64,000 nucleotides of DNA from Saccharopolyspora hirsuta (GTDB lineage Bacteria; Actinomycetota; Actinomycetes; Mycobacteriales; Pseudonocardiaceae): NCBI RefSeq assembly GCF_008630535.1, contig NZ_VWPH01000001.1:620001-684000 (forward strand). The letters run 5' to 3'. Shown in pieces: positions 9,638-18,346 of the stretch (positions are counted from its first letter, which is position 1; the number at the start of each line of letters is the position of its first letter). The position numbers and the translations under genes are program-made. Below the pieces are notes generated by a model that was given only the letters and a program-made list of their open reading frames with translations, searched no databases and had not been told where the DNA came from.

Positions 9638-10596
9638 GGCTTGCCCTTCCGCACCTCGTCGACCGCCCGCATCACCGCGATCACCGCGCGGTCGCGGTCG
9701 GCGACCAGCTCGGCGATGCTGCGGCCGTCGGCGGCCTCCTCGCAGCCCTGCACCATCGCGTCGCGCAGCTCGGGGGTGAGCTCGGGCGCCTCCAGCCGGG
9801 TCCACGGCGACTTCAGCGACGGGCCGAAGTGGTCCAGCATGTGCGCCATGCCGCCCTCCCCACCGGCCAGGTGGAAGGTCAGGCACGGGCCGAGCAGCGG
9901 CCAGCGCAGGCCCGGCCCCTCGGTGATGGAGGCGTCGATCTGCTCCACCGTGGCCTCGCCGTTGGCGACCATGTGCAGCGCCTCGCGCCAGATCGCCTCC
10001 TGCAGCCGGTTGGCGATGAAGCCCGGCACCTCGCGGTCCATGGTGATCACCGACTTGCCGGCGACCTCGAAGAACTCCGAGGCCCACCGCACGGCCCAGG
10101 ACTCGGTCCGCTCGCCGCCGACCACCTCGACCAGCGGGATGAGGTACGGCGGGTTGAAGGGGTGCCCGACCACCAGCCGCTGCGGGGTCGGGCAGTCCAC
10201 CTGCATCTCGGTCATGCCGTAACCGGAGGTAGACGAGGAGACCACCACGCCCGCCGGGGTGGCCGCGTCGATGCGGGCCAGCAGGTCCCGCTTGAGCGCG
10301 AGGTCCTCCGGCGCGCTCTCCTGCACGAACTCGGCGTCGGCGACGGCGTCCTCCAGCGTCGCGGCGATGACGAGGTTGTCGCGGGAGGCGCCGTCGGCCA
10401 GGCCGAGCTCGGTCAGCGCGGGCCACGCGGCGTCGACCAGGCGGCGCAGCTTCGCCTCGAACTCCGGCGCCGGGTCCCAGGCGGTCACCTGGTAGCCGCG
10501 CGCCAGGAAGTGCGCGACCCAGCCACCGCCGATGACACCGGCACCGATGCAGGCGACCCGCCGCACCGAAGCGGGGGAGGGGGTGTGCTCGTTCAA
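9634..10596 (-). CDS. lcdH: L-carnitine dehydrogenase (3-hydroxyacyl-CoA dehydrogenase family)
   Basis: A 320-residue NAD-dependent enzyme, probably oxidising L-carnitine to 3-dehydrocarnitine. The Rossmann motif GAGVIGGGWVAHF starts near residue 18. The family catalytic region is VVGHPFNPPYLIPLVEVVGG, and the C-terminal helical domain includes REVPGFIANRLQEAIWREAL. The size and final segments match carnitine dehydrogenases rather than fatty-acid enzymes. A TTG start is chosen because AAAGGGA lies 8 bases upstream; an internal GTG at 10566 would cut the N-terminus close to the fold. It is coupled to the thioesterase. Confidence 0.85.
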   Translation of the reverse strand: MNEHTPSPASVRRVACIGAGVIGGGWVAHFLARGYQVTAWDPAPEFEAKLRRLVDAAWPALTELGLADGASRDNLVIAATLEDAVADAEFVQESAPEDLALKRDLLARIDAATPAGVVVSSSTSGYGMTEMQVDCPTPQRLVVGHPFNPPYLIPLVEVVGGERTESWAVRWASEFFEVAGKSVITMDREVPGFIANRLQEAIWREALHMVANGEATVEQIDASITEGPGLRWPLLGPCLTFHLAGGEGGMAHMLDHFGPSLKSPWTRLEAPELTPELRDAMVQGCEEAADGRSIAELVADRDRAVIAVMRAVDEVRKGKP

Positions 10597-10645
10597 CTCA
10601 GAATTCCCTTTCGACGTCGACCGCTCGCGTTTCCGCTGGTGGCGG

Positions 10646-10691
10646 CCCGTGAGTGTTTTGCGGTGCTATGGCCCCGCAAAACACTCACGGG
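10646..10691. terminator. 18-bp perfect hairpin between two carnitine genes
   Basis: Arms 10646-10663 and 10674-10691 pair perfectly around a 10-base loop; the stem contains GTGAGTGTTTTGCGG. It lies between the cleavage enzyme (stop at 10739) and the dehydrogenase (start at 10596), both on the minus strand. It could terminate or attenuate transcription between them, or protect an mRNA end. Its sequence is unrelated to the TTTC-N4-GAAA palindromes. Confidence 0.7.
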
Positions 10692-10738
10692 TTCTGACCG
10701 GGGAGAACGGAGCCGGGGGCGGTTTCGCGCGGAATCGC

Positions 10739-11623
10739 TCAGCGCTTCTTCAGGCCGAGCTGCTCGCGCGCCTGGTCGGGGGTGGCGATCGGCATGCCCA
10801 TGCCCTCGACGATGGTCACCGCGCGCTCGACGAGCTGGGCGTTGCTGGCCTTGACGCCCTTGCTCAGGTAGAGGTTGTCCTCCAGGCCGACGCGCACGTT
10901 GCCGCCGAGCGCGGCGGTCAGGCCCACCCAGCGCAGCTGGTTGCGGCCGATGGCGAAGCTCGCCCAGTTCGCGCCCTCCGGCAGCATGTTCACCATCGCC
11001 TGCAGCAGGCCCGGCTCCGGCGGCGCGCCCCACGGGATGCCCGCGCACAGCTGGAACAGCGGCGGGGCGTCGAGCAGGCCCTCGGCCAGCAGCTGCTTGG
11101 CGAACCACAGGTTGCCGGTGTCGAAGATCTCCAGCTCCGGCTTGACGCCCAGCTCCTGGATCCGCTTGGCACCGGCCCGCAGCATGTCCGGGGTGGAGAT
11201 GTAGAGCTGGCTGCCCTCGCCGAAGTTCAGCGAACCGCAGTCCAGCGTGCAGATGTCCGGCAGCAGCTCCTCGACGTGCGGCAGCCGGTCCAGGCCGTTG
11301 ACCAGGTCGGTGCCGTCCACCGGCTTGAGCGGGTCGTCGGGGTCGATCACCAGGTCGCCGCCCATGCCCGCGGTCAGGTTGATGACCACGTCGACGCCCG
11401 TCTCCTTGATGCGCTCCACGACCTCGCGGTAGAGCGCGGTGTCCCGCGAGCCCTGGCCGGTCTCGACGTTGCGGACGTGGATGTGCACCACGGCCGCCCC
11501 GGCCTCGGCGGCCTCGACCGCGTCCTTGGCGATCTGCTCCGGGGTCACCGGGACGAACTCGCTCTTGCCGGTGGTGTCACCGGCGCCGGTGAGCGCAGCG
11601 GTGACGATCACTTCGTTGGCCAT
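10739..11623 (-). CDS. Beta-keto acid cleavage enzyme (DUF849), probable dehydrocarnitine cleavage
   Basis: A 294-residue TIM-barrel zinc enzyme of the BKACE/DUF849 family. It condenses a beta-keto acid with acetyl-CoA to give acetoacetate and a new CoA ester. The metal-binding pair HIHVR is at about residues 48-52, with further features in [11 protein letters not shown] and [11 protein letters not shown]. Next to a carnitine dehydrogenase and a thioesterase, the best assignment is 3-dehydrocarnitine plus acetyl-CoA to betainyl-CoA and acetoacetate. AGGAG lies ahead of the ATG. The regulator gene is 72 bp upstream on the same strand. Confidence 0.87.
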   Translation of the reverse strand: MANEVIVTAALTGAGDTTGKSEFVPVTPEQIAKDAVEAAEAGAAVVHIHVRNVETGQGSRDTALYREVVERIKETGVDVVINLTAGMGGDLVIDPDDPLKPVDGTDLVNGLDRLPHVEELLPDICTLDCGSLNFGEGSQLYISTPDMLRAGAKRIQELGVKPELEIFDTGNLWFAKQLLAEGLLDAPPLFQLCAGIPWGAPPEPGLLQAMVNMLPEGANWASFAIGRNQLRWVGLTAALGGNVRVGLEDNLYLSKGVKASNAQLVERAVTIVEGMGMPIATPDQAREQLGLKKR

Positions 11624-11695
11624 CGGGCTCTCCTCTCGTGGGCAGGTTCCAGCGCCCGGGCACCGGTGCGGTGCCGGGTGGGGTTCTGGGGGATG

Positions 11696-12556
11696 TCAGT
11701 GCCGGACGATCTCGCGTTCGACGTACTCGCGCAGCGCCTTGCGCATCCGCTCCACGGACCGGCCGGGGCGGCCGGCGAGCACCTGGATGCCCAGCCCGTC
11801 GATCAGCGCGGTCAGCGTGACGGTCAGCTCCTCGGCGTCGGTGTCGGCGAACACGCCCTGCTCCTGGCCCTGCCGGATGGTGCGGGCGATGGTGTCGTGC
11901 CAGCGCGTGTAGGAATCGCTGTGCAGCACCTGGAGATCGGGGTTGAGCGCGCTCTCGTTCCACACCTGCAGCCAGATCGACCACTCGTGGCGCAGCAGTC
12001 CCGGCGTGGGCAGCTGCAGCTCGACCAGGCGCAGCAGGCGCTCGTGGGCGTCCTCGATGGCGTGCAGCTCGGCGACCTGCCGGTCGAAGGCCTGCCGCAC
12101 CGAGTAGCGCAGCGTCTCGGTGAGCAGGTCGTCGCGGCCGGGGAAGTAGTAGTGGATGGTCGCCGCGCTGGTGCCGCACTCCTTGGCCACGTCGGACACG
12201 CGCACCGAGTGGTAGCCGCGCTCGGCGATCAGGTGCCAGGCGGCGTCGAGGATCTGCTGGTAGCGGCTGGCCTCCCGGAGGTCGCCGGGGTCGCGCACCG
12301 GCCGGGCGGTGCGCTGCGGTGCGGCGGCCACCGTCTCGACGTCGTCGCCGCCGTTGATCAGCCAGTTCACCGTGACGCCGGTCAGCTCGGCGATGCGGGT
12401 GAGCTCGGCCGGGGTGAAGCGCCTGGTGCCGGTCAGCGACTTGGACAGCTTGGTGGGGTCCAACCCGATCTGCTCGGCGAACGCGCGTTGGCTCCCGGGG
12501 TACTGGCGCAACACGTCGCGCACCCGTTGGCGCAACGCAGCCGTCGTGTCCTGCAC
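11696..12556 (-). CDS. XRE-TetR fusion transcriptional regulator
   Basis: A 286-residue regulator with two DNA-binding modules. Residues about 5-65 form a Cro/C1-type helix-turn-helix (SQRAFAEQIGLDPTKLSKSL). Residues about 95-145 form a TetR helix-turn-helix (VRVSDVAKECGTSAATIHYYF), followed by a TetR ligand domain. Full-length TetR proteins rarely carry an extra XRE head. The GTG at 12556 has no ribosome site, but a TAGCGT -10 lies 8 bases before it, suggesting a leaderless message. Same strand and adjacency suggest it controls the carnitine genes. Confidence 0.85.
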   Translation of the reverse strand: MQDTTAALRQRVRDVLRQYPGSQRAFAEQIGLDPTKLSKSLTGTRRFTPAELTRIAELTGVTVNWLINGGDDVETVAAAPQRTARPVRDPGDLREASRYQQILDAAWHLIAERGYHSVRVSDVAKECGTSAATIHYYFPGRDDLLTETLRYSVRQAFDRQVAELHAIEDAHERLLRLVELQLPTPGLLRHEWSIWLQVWNESALNPDLQVLHSDSYTRWHDTIARTIRQGQEQGVFADTDAEELTVTLTALIDGLGIQVLAGRPGRSVERMRKALREYVEREIVRH

Positions 12557-12564
12557 AGCACGGA

Positions 12565-12594
12565 ACGCTAACAGCACATTGCGAGAATCGCAAT
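12565..12594 (-). promoter_or_regulatory. Promoter and ATTGCGA-N3-TCGCAAT operator of the XRE-TetR gene
   Basis: On the minus strand, TAGCGT (complement of 12565-12570) is placed for transcription starting at the GTG. The perfect inverted repeat ATTGCGA-GAA-TCGCAAT (12578-12594) lies just upstream, where a -35 would be, as expected for autoregulation. Partial copies (TTGCGATCGC near 12605 and CGCAAT near 12721) lie closer to the divergent exporter. Confidence 0.55.
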
Positions 12595-12779
12595 GATCGG
12601 GTCGTGTTGCGATCGCTGGCCGAGGTGTCGATCCGGACTGATTATGCCTAGCCAGCGGCATCTGGGCGAAGTCTCGGCGAGGTCGTCCGGATGGCGGACG
12701 TGATTGATAAGTCAGTCGGTCGCAATGCTGTGGCGCATCGGGTAGTGCGAGCCTAGAACGAACGTGCTGAGCTGAGCCC

Positions 12780-14219
12780 GTGGACCCGACCAAGTCGAAG
12801 GCGCCGACCGGTGAACCGCCCGCGACCCGCTGGCGGGTGCTGGCGATCTGCCTGATCGCGGGTTTCATGACGCTGCTGGACGTCAGCATCGTCAACGTCG
12901 CCCTGCCGTCCATCCAGCAGGGCCTGGACGCGCCCGCCGCCGCGCTGTCCTGGGTGGTCTCCGGCTACGCGCTGACCTTCGGCCTGGTGCTGGTGCCCGC
13001 CGGTCGCCTCGGCGACGACCGCGGCCGCAGCCGGATGTTCCTGCTGGCCCTGGCGGCGTTCACCGCGGCCAGCGCACTGGCCGGGTTCGCGATGACCCCG
13101 CTGTGGCTGGTGGTGGCCCGCCTGCTGCAGGGCGTGGCGGGCGGTCTGCTCAACCCGCAGGTGCTCGGTCTGATGCAGCAGCTGTTCCACGGCCGCGAGC
13201 GCGGGAAGGCATTCGGGCTGTTCGGTGCGGTGGTGGGGATCTCCACCGCGATCGGCCCGCTGCTCGGCGGGCTGATCATCCAGCTGGCCGGTGCTGAGCA
13301 CGGCTGGCGCTGGGTGTTCTTCGTGAACCTGCCGATCGGCGTGGCGGCGATCCTGTACGGGATGCGCGTCCTGCCGCGCGACCGCGTGCGGGAGGCGCGC
13401 CGCAGCCTCGACCTGGTGGGAGTGCTGCTGCTCGGCGGCGGGTTGCTGTGCCTGCTGCTCCCACTGGTCGAGCAGGAGGGCGGGCGCGGAGGTTCCCCGT
13501 GGTACCTGCTGATCGTCGCGGCGGTGCTGCTGGCGTCGTTCGTGGTGTGGGAGCACTGGTACCGCAAGCGCGGGAACCACCCGCTGGTGAACCTGCGCCT
13601 GCTGCGCATCCGCAGCTACTCCTTCGGTGCCACCCTCGGCCTGCTGTACTTCGCCGGGTTCACCAGCATCTTCTTCGTGCTGGCGGTGTACTTCCAGCGC
13701 GGCCTGGGCTACTCGGCGCTGCAGGCCGGGTTGGCGCTGACGCCGTTCGCCGTCGGCTCCGCGGTGTCCTCCGCGCTGGGCGGCCGGATCGTGCACCGCA
13801 TGGGCCGCCACCTGGTGATCATCGGCCTGCTGGCGGCGCTGCTCGGCCTGCTGGCCACGGACGTCCTGCTGGCCACCCACCCAGGCCCGATGGCGGGCGC
13901 GGTGACGGCGGCACCCCTGCTGGTGGCGGGCATCGGCAGCGGCCTGGTGATCTCCCCGAACCAGACGGTGACGCTCAGCGAGATCGACGCGGCCCACGGC
14001 GGAACGGCGGCGGGAGTGCAGCAGACGGGCCAGCGCATCGGCTCGGCGGTGGGCACGGCGGCGGCCTCGGGCCTGTTCTTCGCGGTCCTGAGCACCAGCG
14101 GCTTCGACGCGGCGATCAGCAGCGGCCTGATCGTCTCGATCACCTTCGTCGGAGCGGCCCTCCTGGTGGCCCTCACCGAGGTGCTCTTGGCCCGGCGCAC
14201 TGCTTCCGCAGAGTCGTGA
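12780..14219 (+). CDS. DHA2-family MFS exporter (14 transmembrane segments)
   Basis: A 479-residue drug:H+ antiporter type membrane protein. TM1 contains FMTLLDVSIVNVALPS, including the acidic residue typical of DHA2. The loop motif GRLGDDRGRSR follows, and the antiporter motif region reads AVVGISTAIGPLLGG. The length and hydrophobic pattern fit 14 TMS. The GTG start has no clear ribosome site. It is divergent from the XRE-TetR regulator across 223 bp, so it may be a second target. Cargo unknown. Confidence 0.9.
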   Translation: MDPTKSKAPTGEPPATRWRVLAICLIAGFMTLLDVSIVNVALPSIQQGLDAPAAALSWVVSGYALTFGLVLVPAGRLGDDRGRSRMFLLALAAFTAASALAGFAMTPLWLVVARLLQGVAGGLLNPQVLGLMQQLFHGRERGKAFGLFGAVVGISTAIGPLLGGLIIQLAGAEHGWRWVFFVNLPIGVAAILYGMRVLPRDRVREARRSLDLVGVLLLGGGLLCLLLPLVEQEGGRGGSPWYLLIVAAVLLASFVVWEHWYRKRGNHPLVNLRLLRIRSYSFGATLGLLYFAGFTSIFFVLAVYFQRGLGYSALQAGLALTPFAVGSAVSSALGGRIVHRMGRHLVIIGLLAALLGLLATDVLLATHPGPMAGAVTAAPLLVAGIGSGLVISPNQTVTLSEIDAAHGGTAAGVQQTGQRIGSAVGTAAASGLFFAVLSTSGFDAAISSGLIVSITFVGAALLVALTEVLLARRTASAES

Positions 14220-14326
14220 GCGGATCGGGCGGGTGTCACACCTGTCCCGCAGGATGGCGCCGGACGTACTCGCGAGCCTCGTCGAGGCGGAAAGGAAGCG
14301 GCTCGTCACCCGAGCCCAGGTGCCCG

Positions 14327-14944
14327 ATGCCGGACAAGACCGACTTCAAGAAGACGCTCGACTCCTACCGGGCGCAACGCGGCCGGTTCCGCGTCCTGGA
14401 CGTGCCCGGCATGCAGTACCTGATGGTCGACGGCCACGGCGACCCGAACACCTCGCCCGTCTTCGCCGAGGCGCTCGAAGCGCTGTACCCGGTCGCCTAC
14501 AAGCTGAAGTTCGCCAGCAAGCAGGACCTCGGCCGCGACTACGTGGTCCCGCCCCTGGAAGGCCTGTGGTGGGCCGAGGACATGAACGCTTTCACGGCTG
14601 CCCGGGACAAGTCGCGCTGGGACTGGACGATGATGCTCATGGTCCCCGAGTGGATCGACCGAACCATGTTCGCCACCGCCGTCGAGCGCGCCGGGGCGAA
14701 GAACCCGCCGACGCGCCTGGCAGATGTCCGCCTGGAACCGCTGTCCGAAGGACGGTGCGTCCAGACGCTGCACATCGGCTCCTTCGACGACGAAGCGGAC
14801 CTGCTCGCCCAGCTGCACGACGAGTTCATCCCCGCCAACGGGTTCCGCATGGTCGGCAAGCACCACGAGATCTACCTGAGCGACTTCCGCAAAGTCGCCC
14901 CGGAGAAGCAACGCACCATCCTCAGGCAACCGGTCGCGAGCTGA
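14327..14944 (+). CDS. GyrI-like small-molecule-binding domain protein
   Basis: A 205-residue stand-alone GyrI/BacR-type domain protein, probably binding a small ligand in the cytoplasm. The sequence includes VLDVPGMQYLMVDGHGDP near the N-terminus, WWAEDMNAF, and a C-terminal LHDEFIPANGFRMVGKHHEIYL typical of the family. No DNA-binding domain is present. The ATG is chosen where family similarity begins. The gene follows the exporter by 107 bp. Confidence 0.82.
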   Translation: MPDKTDFKKTLDSYRAQRGRFRVLDVPGMQYLMVDGHGDPNTSPVFAEALEALYPVAYKLKFASKQDLGRDYVVPPLEGLWWAEDMNAFTAARDKSRWDWTMMLMVPEWIDRTMFATAVERAGAKNPPTRLADVRLEPLSEGRCVQTLHIGSFDDEADLLAQLHDEFIPANGFRMVGKHHEIYLSDFRKVAPEKQRTILRQPVAS

Positions 14945-14980
14945 CCTCCTCGAGGTCAAGGGCCACGACGTGCCAAAACA

Positions 14981-15169
14981 TCAAGCCTTGAGGAAGGCCA
15001 AGAAAGAACCCCAAGCGCCGCTCTCGAAGCTCAGCACGCCGTCGTCAGGTGCCTTGGAGTCCCGGACCCGGACGGAGTTGTCGAGTAATCGGACCTCGAC
15101 GCAGTTGTCGCTGGCGGCGGCGCTCTTGGAACTCTTGAACCAGCCGGTGTCGGTTGAATCTCGCTGCAT
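14981..15169 (-). CDS. DUF397 protein, copy 2
   Basis: A 62-residue DUF397 protein (DTGWFKSSKS at the start, SFESGAWGSFLAFLK at the end). DUF397 genes typically pair with XRE/DUF5753 regulators in actinomycetes, some acting in development or as antitoxin-like partners. AGAGGTGG precedes the ATG. It is nearly identical to the neighbour at 15220 and lies 50 bp downstream of it in the same operon. Confidence 0.88.
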   Translation of the reverse strand: MQRDSTDTGWFKSSKSAAASDNCVEVRLLDNSVRVRDSKAPDDGVLSFESGAWGSFLAFLKA

Positions 15170-15358
15170 GCTCGACCACCTCTTCCGATGGGGAGTTCGT
15201 TGGCGGGCAGCTGCGGCGTTCATCCCTTCAAAGAGCTGAGGAAGGAGCTCCACGCGCCGGACTCGAAGCTCAGTACGCCGTCGTCAGGTGCCTTGGAGTC
15301 CCGGACCCAGACGGAGCTGTCGAGTAATCGGACCTCGACGCAGTTGTCACTGCCGCCG
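15023..15358. repeat. Tandem duplication inside the two DUF397 genes
   Basis: Bases 15023-15119 and 15262-15358, 239 bp apart, are almost identical at DNA level, with only a few substitutions across about 97 bp. This points to a recent gene duplication or gene conversion. Confidence 0.85.
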
Positions 15359-15408
15359 GTGCTTCGCGAACTCTTGAACCAGCCGGTGTCGGATCGACGT
15401 CGCGCCAT
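15220..15408 (-). CDS. DUF397 protein, copy 1
   Basis: A 62-residue DUF397 protein (MARRRSDTGWFKSSRS, with SDNCVEVRLLD in the middle). It starts 3 bases past the stop of the XRE regulator, giving a tight operon. The ATG at 15408 is preceded by AAGGGTGG at good spacing, whose bases belong to the last codons of the regulator. Differences from copy 2 lie mostly at the N-terminus. Confidence 0.88.
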   Translation of the reverse strand: MARRRSDTGWFKSSRSTGGSDNCVEVRLLDSSVWVRDSKAPDDGVLSFESGAWSSFLSSLKG

Positions 15409-15410
15409 GA

Positions 15411-16280
15411 TCAACCACCCTTCGAGATCTTGTCGATCAATCCTCGCGACGCGTCACGATCGAGTGCAAGGCTCTGAATCTCACGGAATCCGCGGAGCAT
15501 GGTGGCTGTATCGGTTTCGTCGCTGTGGTAGGTGGATGGCCCGAAAACCGCCGTGAAGAAGCCGACAGGCGATCCCTTGCCACCGAAGTCGAACACCGTG
15601 AAACCTCCACCGCGCCCGGGGTTGCGCTTCGCGTCGTCGGCGAGGATCTGGACGGCGATGTCGTCACGGGAGTCGATCAAGTTCGCCAAGTGGTCGATCT
15701 GGTCCTGCCACGTCTCCTGGCTGCCGACAACGGCCCGTAGCGAGTCTTCGGTGAACACGAAACGGAAGGATCGGGGTTCGGACGAACTCAGCACGCGTGC
15801 CTGGCGGTCCAGGCGGAACGCGATGCGCTGCTCCAGCTCTGCGTCGGTGGTGGCGTCCCACCAGACGCCGTCGCACTCTTCGATGACTGCGCGCACGTAC
15901 GCGGGCGACTGCAACAAGCCCGGGATCACGCCGGACTCGTAGCTGCTGATCTCCGTGGCGCTGGCTTCGAGGTCGGCGAAGCGCTGGAAGGCTCCGGGGA
16001 GGAGGTCCGTGTAGGTGCGGCCTCGTTGGCGCTTCCGGGCTTGGGCGCCCAATGCGAGTGCGGTTTCGCGCTCGTCGCCGGAGACGTCGTAGAAGTCCAG
16101 GAGCTTGCTCAGGTCTTCCTGGTTGAGCGTGCCCTTGCCGTCCTCCAGCTCGACGATGCGGGAGCGGACCCGGCCGATCGCTTCCGCCGCGGCTTGCTGG
16201 GACTTGCCCGATTCTTCGCGGATTCGGCGCAGCGTCAGGCCGAGCTGGCGGCGCTCCAGGGTTTGGCGGGCTCGCGCCAT
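15411..16280 (-). CDS. XRE-family regulator with DUF5753 domain
   Basis: A 289-residue regulator. An N-terminal Cro/C1 helix-turn-helix (residues about 15-70, SGKSQQAAAEAIGRVRSRIVELE) is followed by the DUF5753 ligand-like domain (about 100-275, with SYESGVIPGLLQSPAYVRA). This architecture with DUF397 downstream is one of the commonest paralogous modules of Streptomyces and Pseudonocardiaceae. GGAGG precedes the ATG. The divergent intergenic region holds two copies of a palindromic motif, likely its operator. Confidence 0.92.
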   Translation of the reverse strand: MARARQTLERRQLGLTLRRIREESGKSQQAAAEAIGRVRSRIVELEDGKGTLNQEDLSKLLDFYDVSGDERETALALGAQARKRQRGRTYTDLLPGAFQRFADLEASATEISSYESGVIPGLLQSPAYVRAVIEECDGVWWDATTDAELEQRIAFRLDRQARVLSSSEPRSFRFVFTEDSLRAVVGSQETWQDQIDHLANLIDSRDDIAVQILADDAKRNPGRGGGFTVFDFGGKGSPVGFFTAVFGPSTYHSDETDTATMLRGFREIQSLALDRDASRGLIDKISKGG

Positions 16281-16329
16281 CGACGACCTCCAGGATCTCG
16301 AAACACCCGATCAGGGACGTGACCTTAGC

Positions 16330-16364
16330 GCGACGGTCGCCCTAATCTTAAACGCGACGGTCGC
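16330..16364. promoter_or_regulatory. Two GCGACGGTCGC palindromes in the XRE divergent promoter
   Basis: GCGAC-G-GTCGC occurs at 16330-16340 and 16354-16364, centres 24 bp apart. Overlapping -10-like hexamers lie between them: TAATCT (plus, 16343-16348) and TAAGAT (minus, complement of 16345-16350). The layout suggests a dimer pair repressing both divergent genes. Confidence 0.6.
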
Positions 16365-16425
16365 GCTTAGCGATCGCCTGGTTCCAGCGAGTCACCATAG
16401 TCGTCCACTGAGGAAGGTCGGGAGC

Positions 16426-16638
16426 ATGGGCGTGTGCCAGCAGTCCGGGATATTCGTCGACTCGTTCGTCGCGATGGAGCGGGAGGTGCCGATGCGCTAC
16501 GAGCTCGATCGGCACAACGACGTCGTGGTCCTCTACTGCGGACCGAACAGCGAGTACGTCCTCACCATCGGCCGCGAGAACCTCGCCAACCTCATCTCGC
16601 TCGGCACCGAAGCGATCCGCGAGCTCTCCGCCACCTAG
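16426..16638 (+). CDS. Small protein of unknown function, divergent from the XRE module
   Basis: A 70-residue protein, MGVCQQSGIFVDSF at the start and RENLANLISLGTEAIREL at the end. A shorter start at 16492 (MRYELDRHND) also has a good GGGAGG site, so the first 22 residues are uncertain. I recognise no domain. It shares the palindrome-bearing promoter region with the XRE regulator, which suggests common control. Confidence 0.65.
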   Translation: MGVCQQSGIFVDSFVAMEREVPMRYELDRHNDVVVLYCGPNSEYVLTIGRENLANLISLGTEAIRELSAT

Positions 16639-16652
16639 GCCGCGAGACGAGT

Positions 16653-16687
16653 GAGGGGCACCCGCGACCAGGTCACGGGTGCCCCTC
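16653..16687. terminator. Bidirectional terminator hairpin
   Basis: A perfect 12-bp stem (16653-16664 with 16676-16687) lies between the convergent small gene and the amino-acid permease gene. Confidence 0.75.
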
Positions 16688-16699
16688 GGCTCGGCCGGA

Positions 16700-18157
16700 T
16701 CAGTCGCGGGCGGTGTCCGGGGCGGGCTTGGCCAGGCGGGCGTTGCGGTAGCCGTAGGCGAAGTAGATCAGCAGGCCGAGGGCCAGCCAGGCCGCGAAGC
16801 GCAGCCAGGTGATGATGTCCAGGTTCGTCATCAGGTACAGGCAGGCCAGGGCGCTGACGATCGGCAGCCACGGGGACAGCGGGACCCGGAACGGGCGGGG
16901 GAGGTCCGGCTTGGTGCGGCGCAGGACCGGGACCGCCAGCGAGACGATCACGAAGCCGGACAGGGCGCCGATGCTCACCATGTCCGCCAGCTCGGAGATC
17001 GGGATGAACCCGGCCATCAGCATGATCACCACCGCGCCGCCGATGGTCATCCGGTGCGGCGTGCCCCACTTCGGGTGCACCTGGGAGAGCTTGGGCGGCA
17101 GCAGGCCGTCGCGGCTCATCGCGAAGCCGATCCGGCCGATGGTGACCAGCTCCACCATCATCACCGAGGTCAGGCCGGTCACCGCGCCCAGCGCGATCAG
17201 GGCCGCGACCCACGGCTGGCCGACCGACTGGAACGCCGCCGCCAGCGGGGCGCCCTCGTCGATCTGCCGGTAGTCGACCATCGCGCTGAGCACGATCGCG
17301 ACCAGCACGTACAGCAGGGTGCACACGATCAGGCTGCCGAGCAGGCCGACCGGCAGGTCGCGCTTGGGGCGCCGGGTCTCCTCGCCGAGGTTGGCCAGCG
17401 CCTCGAATCCGGTGTAGGCGAAGAACACGATCGCCGCCGCGGTGAACACGCCGCCGATGCCGTACATCGACTGCTCCATGCCGAGCACCACCTGCACCAG
17501 CGGCTGCTCCAGCGGGTTCGCGGTCTCGGCGGCGGGCTGCGCGGGCGGGATGAACGGGTCGAGGTTGGCCCCGTTGAAGAAGAACAGCCCCGCGACGATC
17601 ACCAGCACGCACACCGCGACCTTGACGATCACCAGCCCGTTGGTCACCCACGAGGACTCGCGGATGCCGATCACCGCGACCGCGGTCAGCACCGCGATGA
17701 TCAGGATCGCGCCGACGTTGACCGTGGCGTCCTCGCCGAACCACTCCGGTGGCAGGCCGAGCAGGTTCGACACGTAGCCCGACCAGCTTCGGGAGACCAC
17801 CGCGGCGCCGAGGGCGAACTCCAGCAGCAGGTCCCAGCCGATGATCCACGCGAACAGTTCGCCCAACGTGGCGTAGCCGTAGGTGTAGGCGCTGCCCGCG
17901 GTCGGCACCGCCGAGGACAGCTCGGCGTAGCACAGCGCGGCCAGCGCGGCGACGACGCCGCCGATGACGAAGGACAGCACGACACCGGGACCGGCGTGGT
18001 CCTTGGCCTCGATCCCGGCCAGGGTGAACACACCGGTGCCGATGATGATCCCGATGCCGAAGCCGATCAGGTCCTTGCCGGTGAGCCGGCGGATCAGTCC
18101 GCTGCGCTCACCGCGGGTCAGGATGTCCTCGACGGGCATCGTTCGGAAGACGCTCAC
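16700..18157 (-). CDS. APC-superfamily amino-acid permease
   Basis: A 485-residue cytoplasmic-membrane transporter of the cationic amino-acid family. TM1 has the conserved GFGIGIIIGTGVFTLAG motif, and YAELSSAVPTAGSAYTYGY follows. Hydrophobicity fits about 12-14 segments. The GTG at 18157 opens SVFRTMPVEDIL as in homologues; TTG at 18163 and ATG at 18139 are alternatives. The 189-bp gap to the catalase gene shows no promoter I can name. Confidence 0.9.
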   Translation of the reverse strand: MSVFRTMPVEDILTRGERSGLIRRLTGKDLIGFGIGIIIGTGVFTLAGIEAKDHAGPGVVLSFVIGGVVAALAALCYAELSSAVPTAGSAYTYGYATLGELFAWIIGWDLLLEFALGAAVVSRSWSGYVSNLLGLPPEWFGEDATVNVGAILIIAVLTAVAVIGIRESSWVTNGLVIVKVAVCVLVIVAGLFFFNGANLDPFIPPAQPAAETANPLEQPLVQVVLGMEQSMYGIGGVFTAAAIVFFAYTGFEALANLGEETRRPKRDLPVGLLGSLIVCTLLYVLVAIVLSAMVDYRQIDEGAPLAAAFQSVGQPWVAALIALGAVTGLTSVMMVELVTIGRIGFAMSRDGLLPPKLSQVHPKWGTPHRMTIGGAVVIMLMAGFIPISELADMVSIGALSGFVIVSLAVPVLRRTKPDLPRPFRVPLSPWLPIVSALACLYLMTNLDIITWLRFAAWLALGLLIYFAYGYRNARLAKPAPDTARD

Positions 18158-18346
18158 GGGCAAGCACCGTAAGCGAGGCGTGCCGACCCGGCGCGACCGG
18201 CGTCGCGTTGCGTGATGCTATCGGTACGAAACGCGACGCTCGGTGCTCGATGTGTGTCCCCGTGTGATCCGGATCAAAGGGGCGGACGGGACTGTTCGCC
18301 CCGTTGATCAGGACCAACAGCCCGTTCGCCGCATTTCGCCCGTGGC

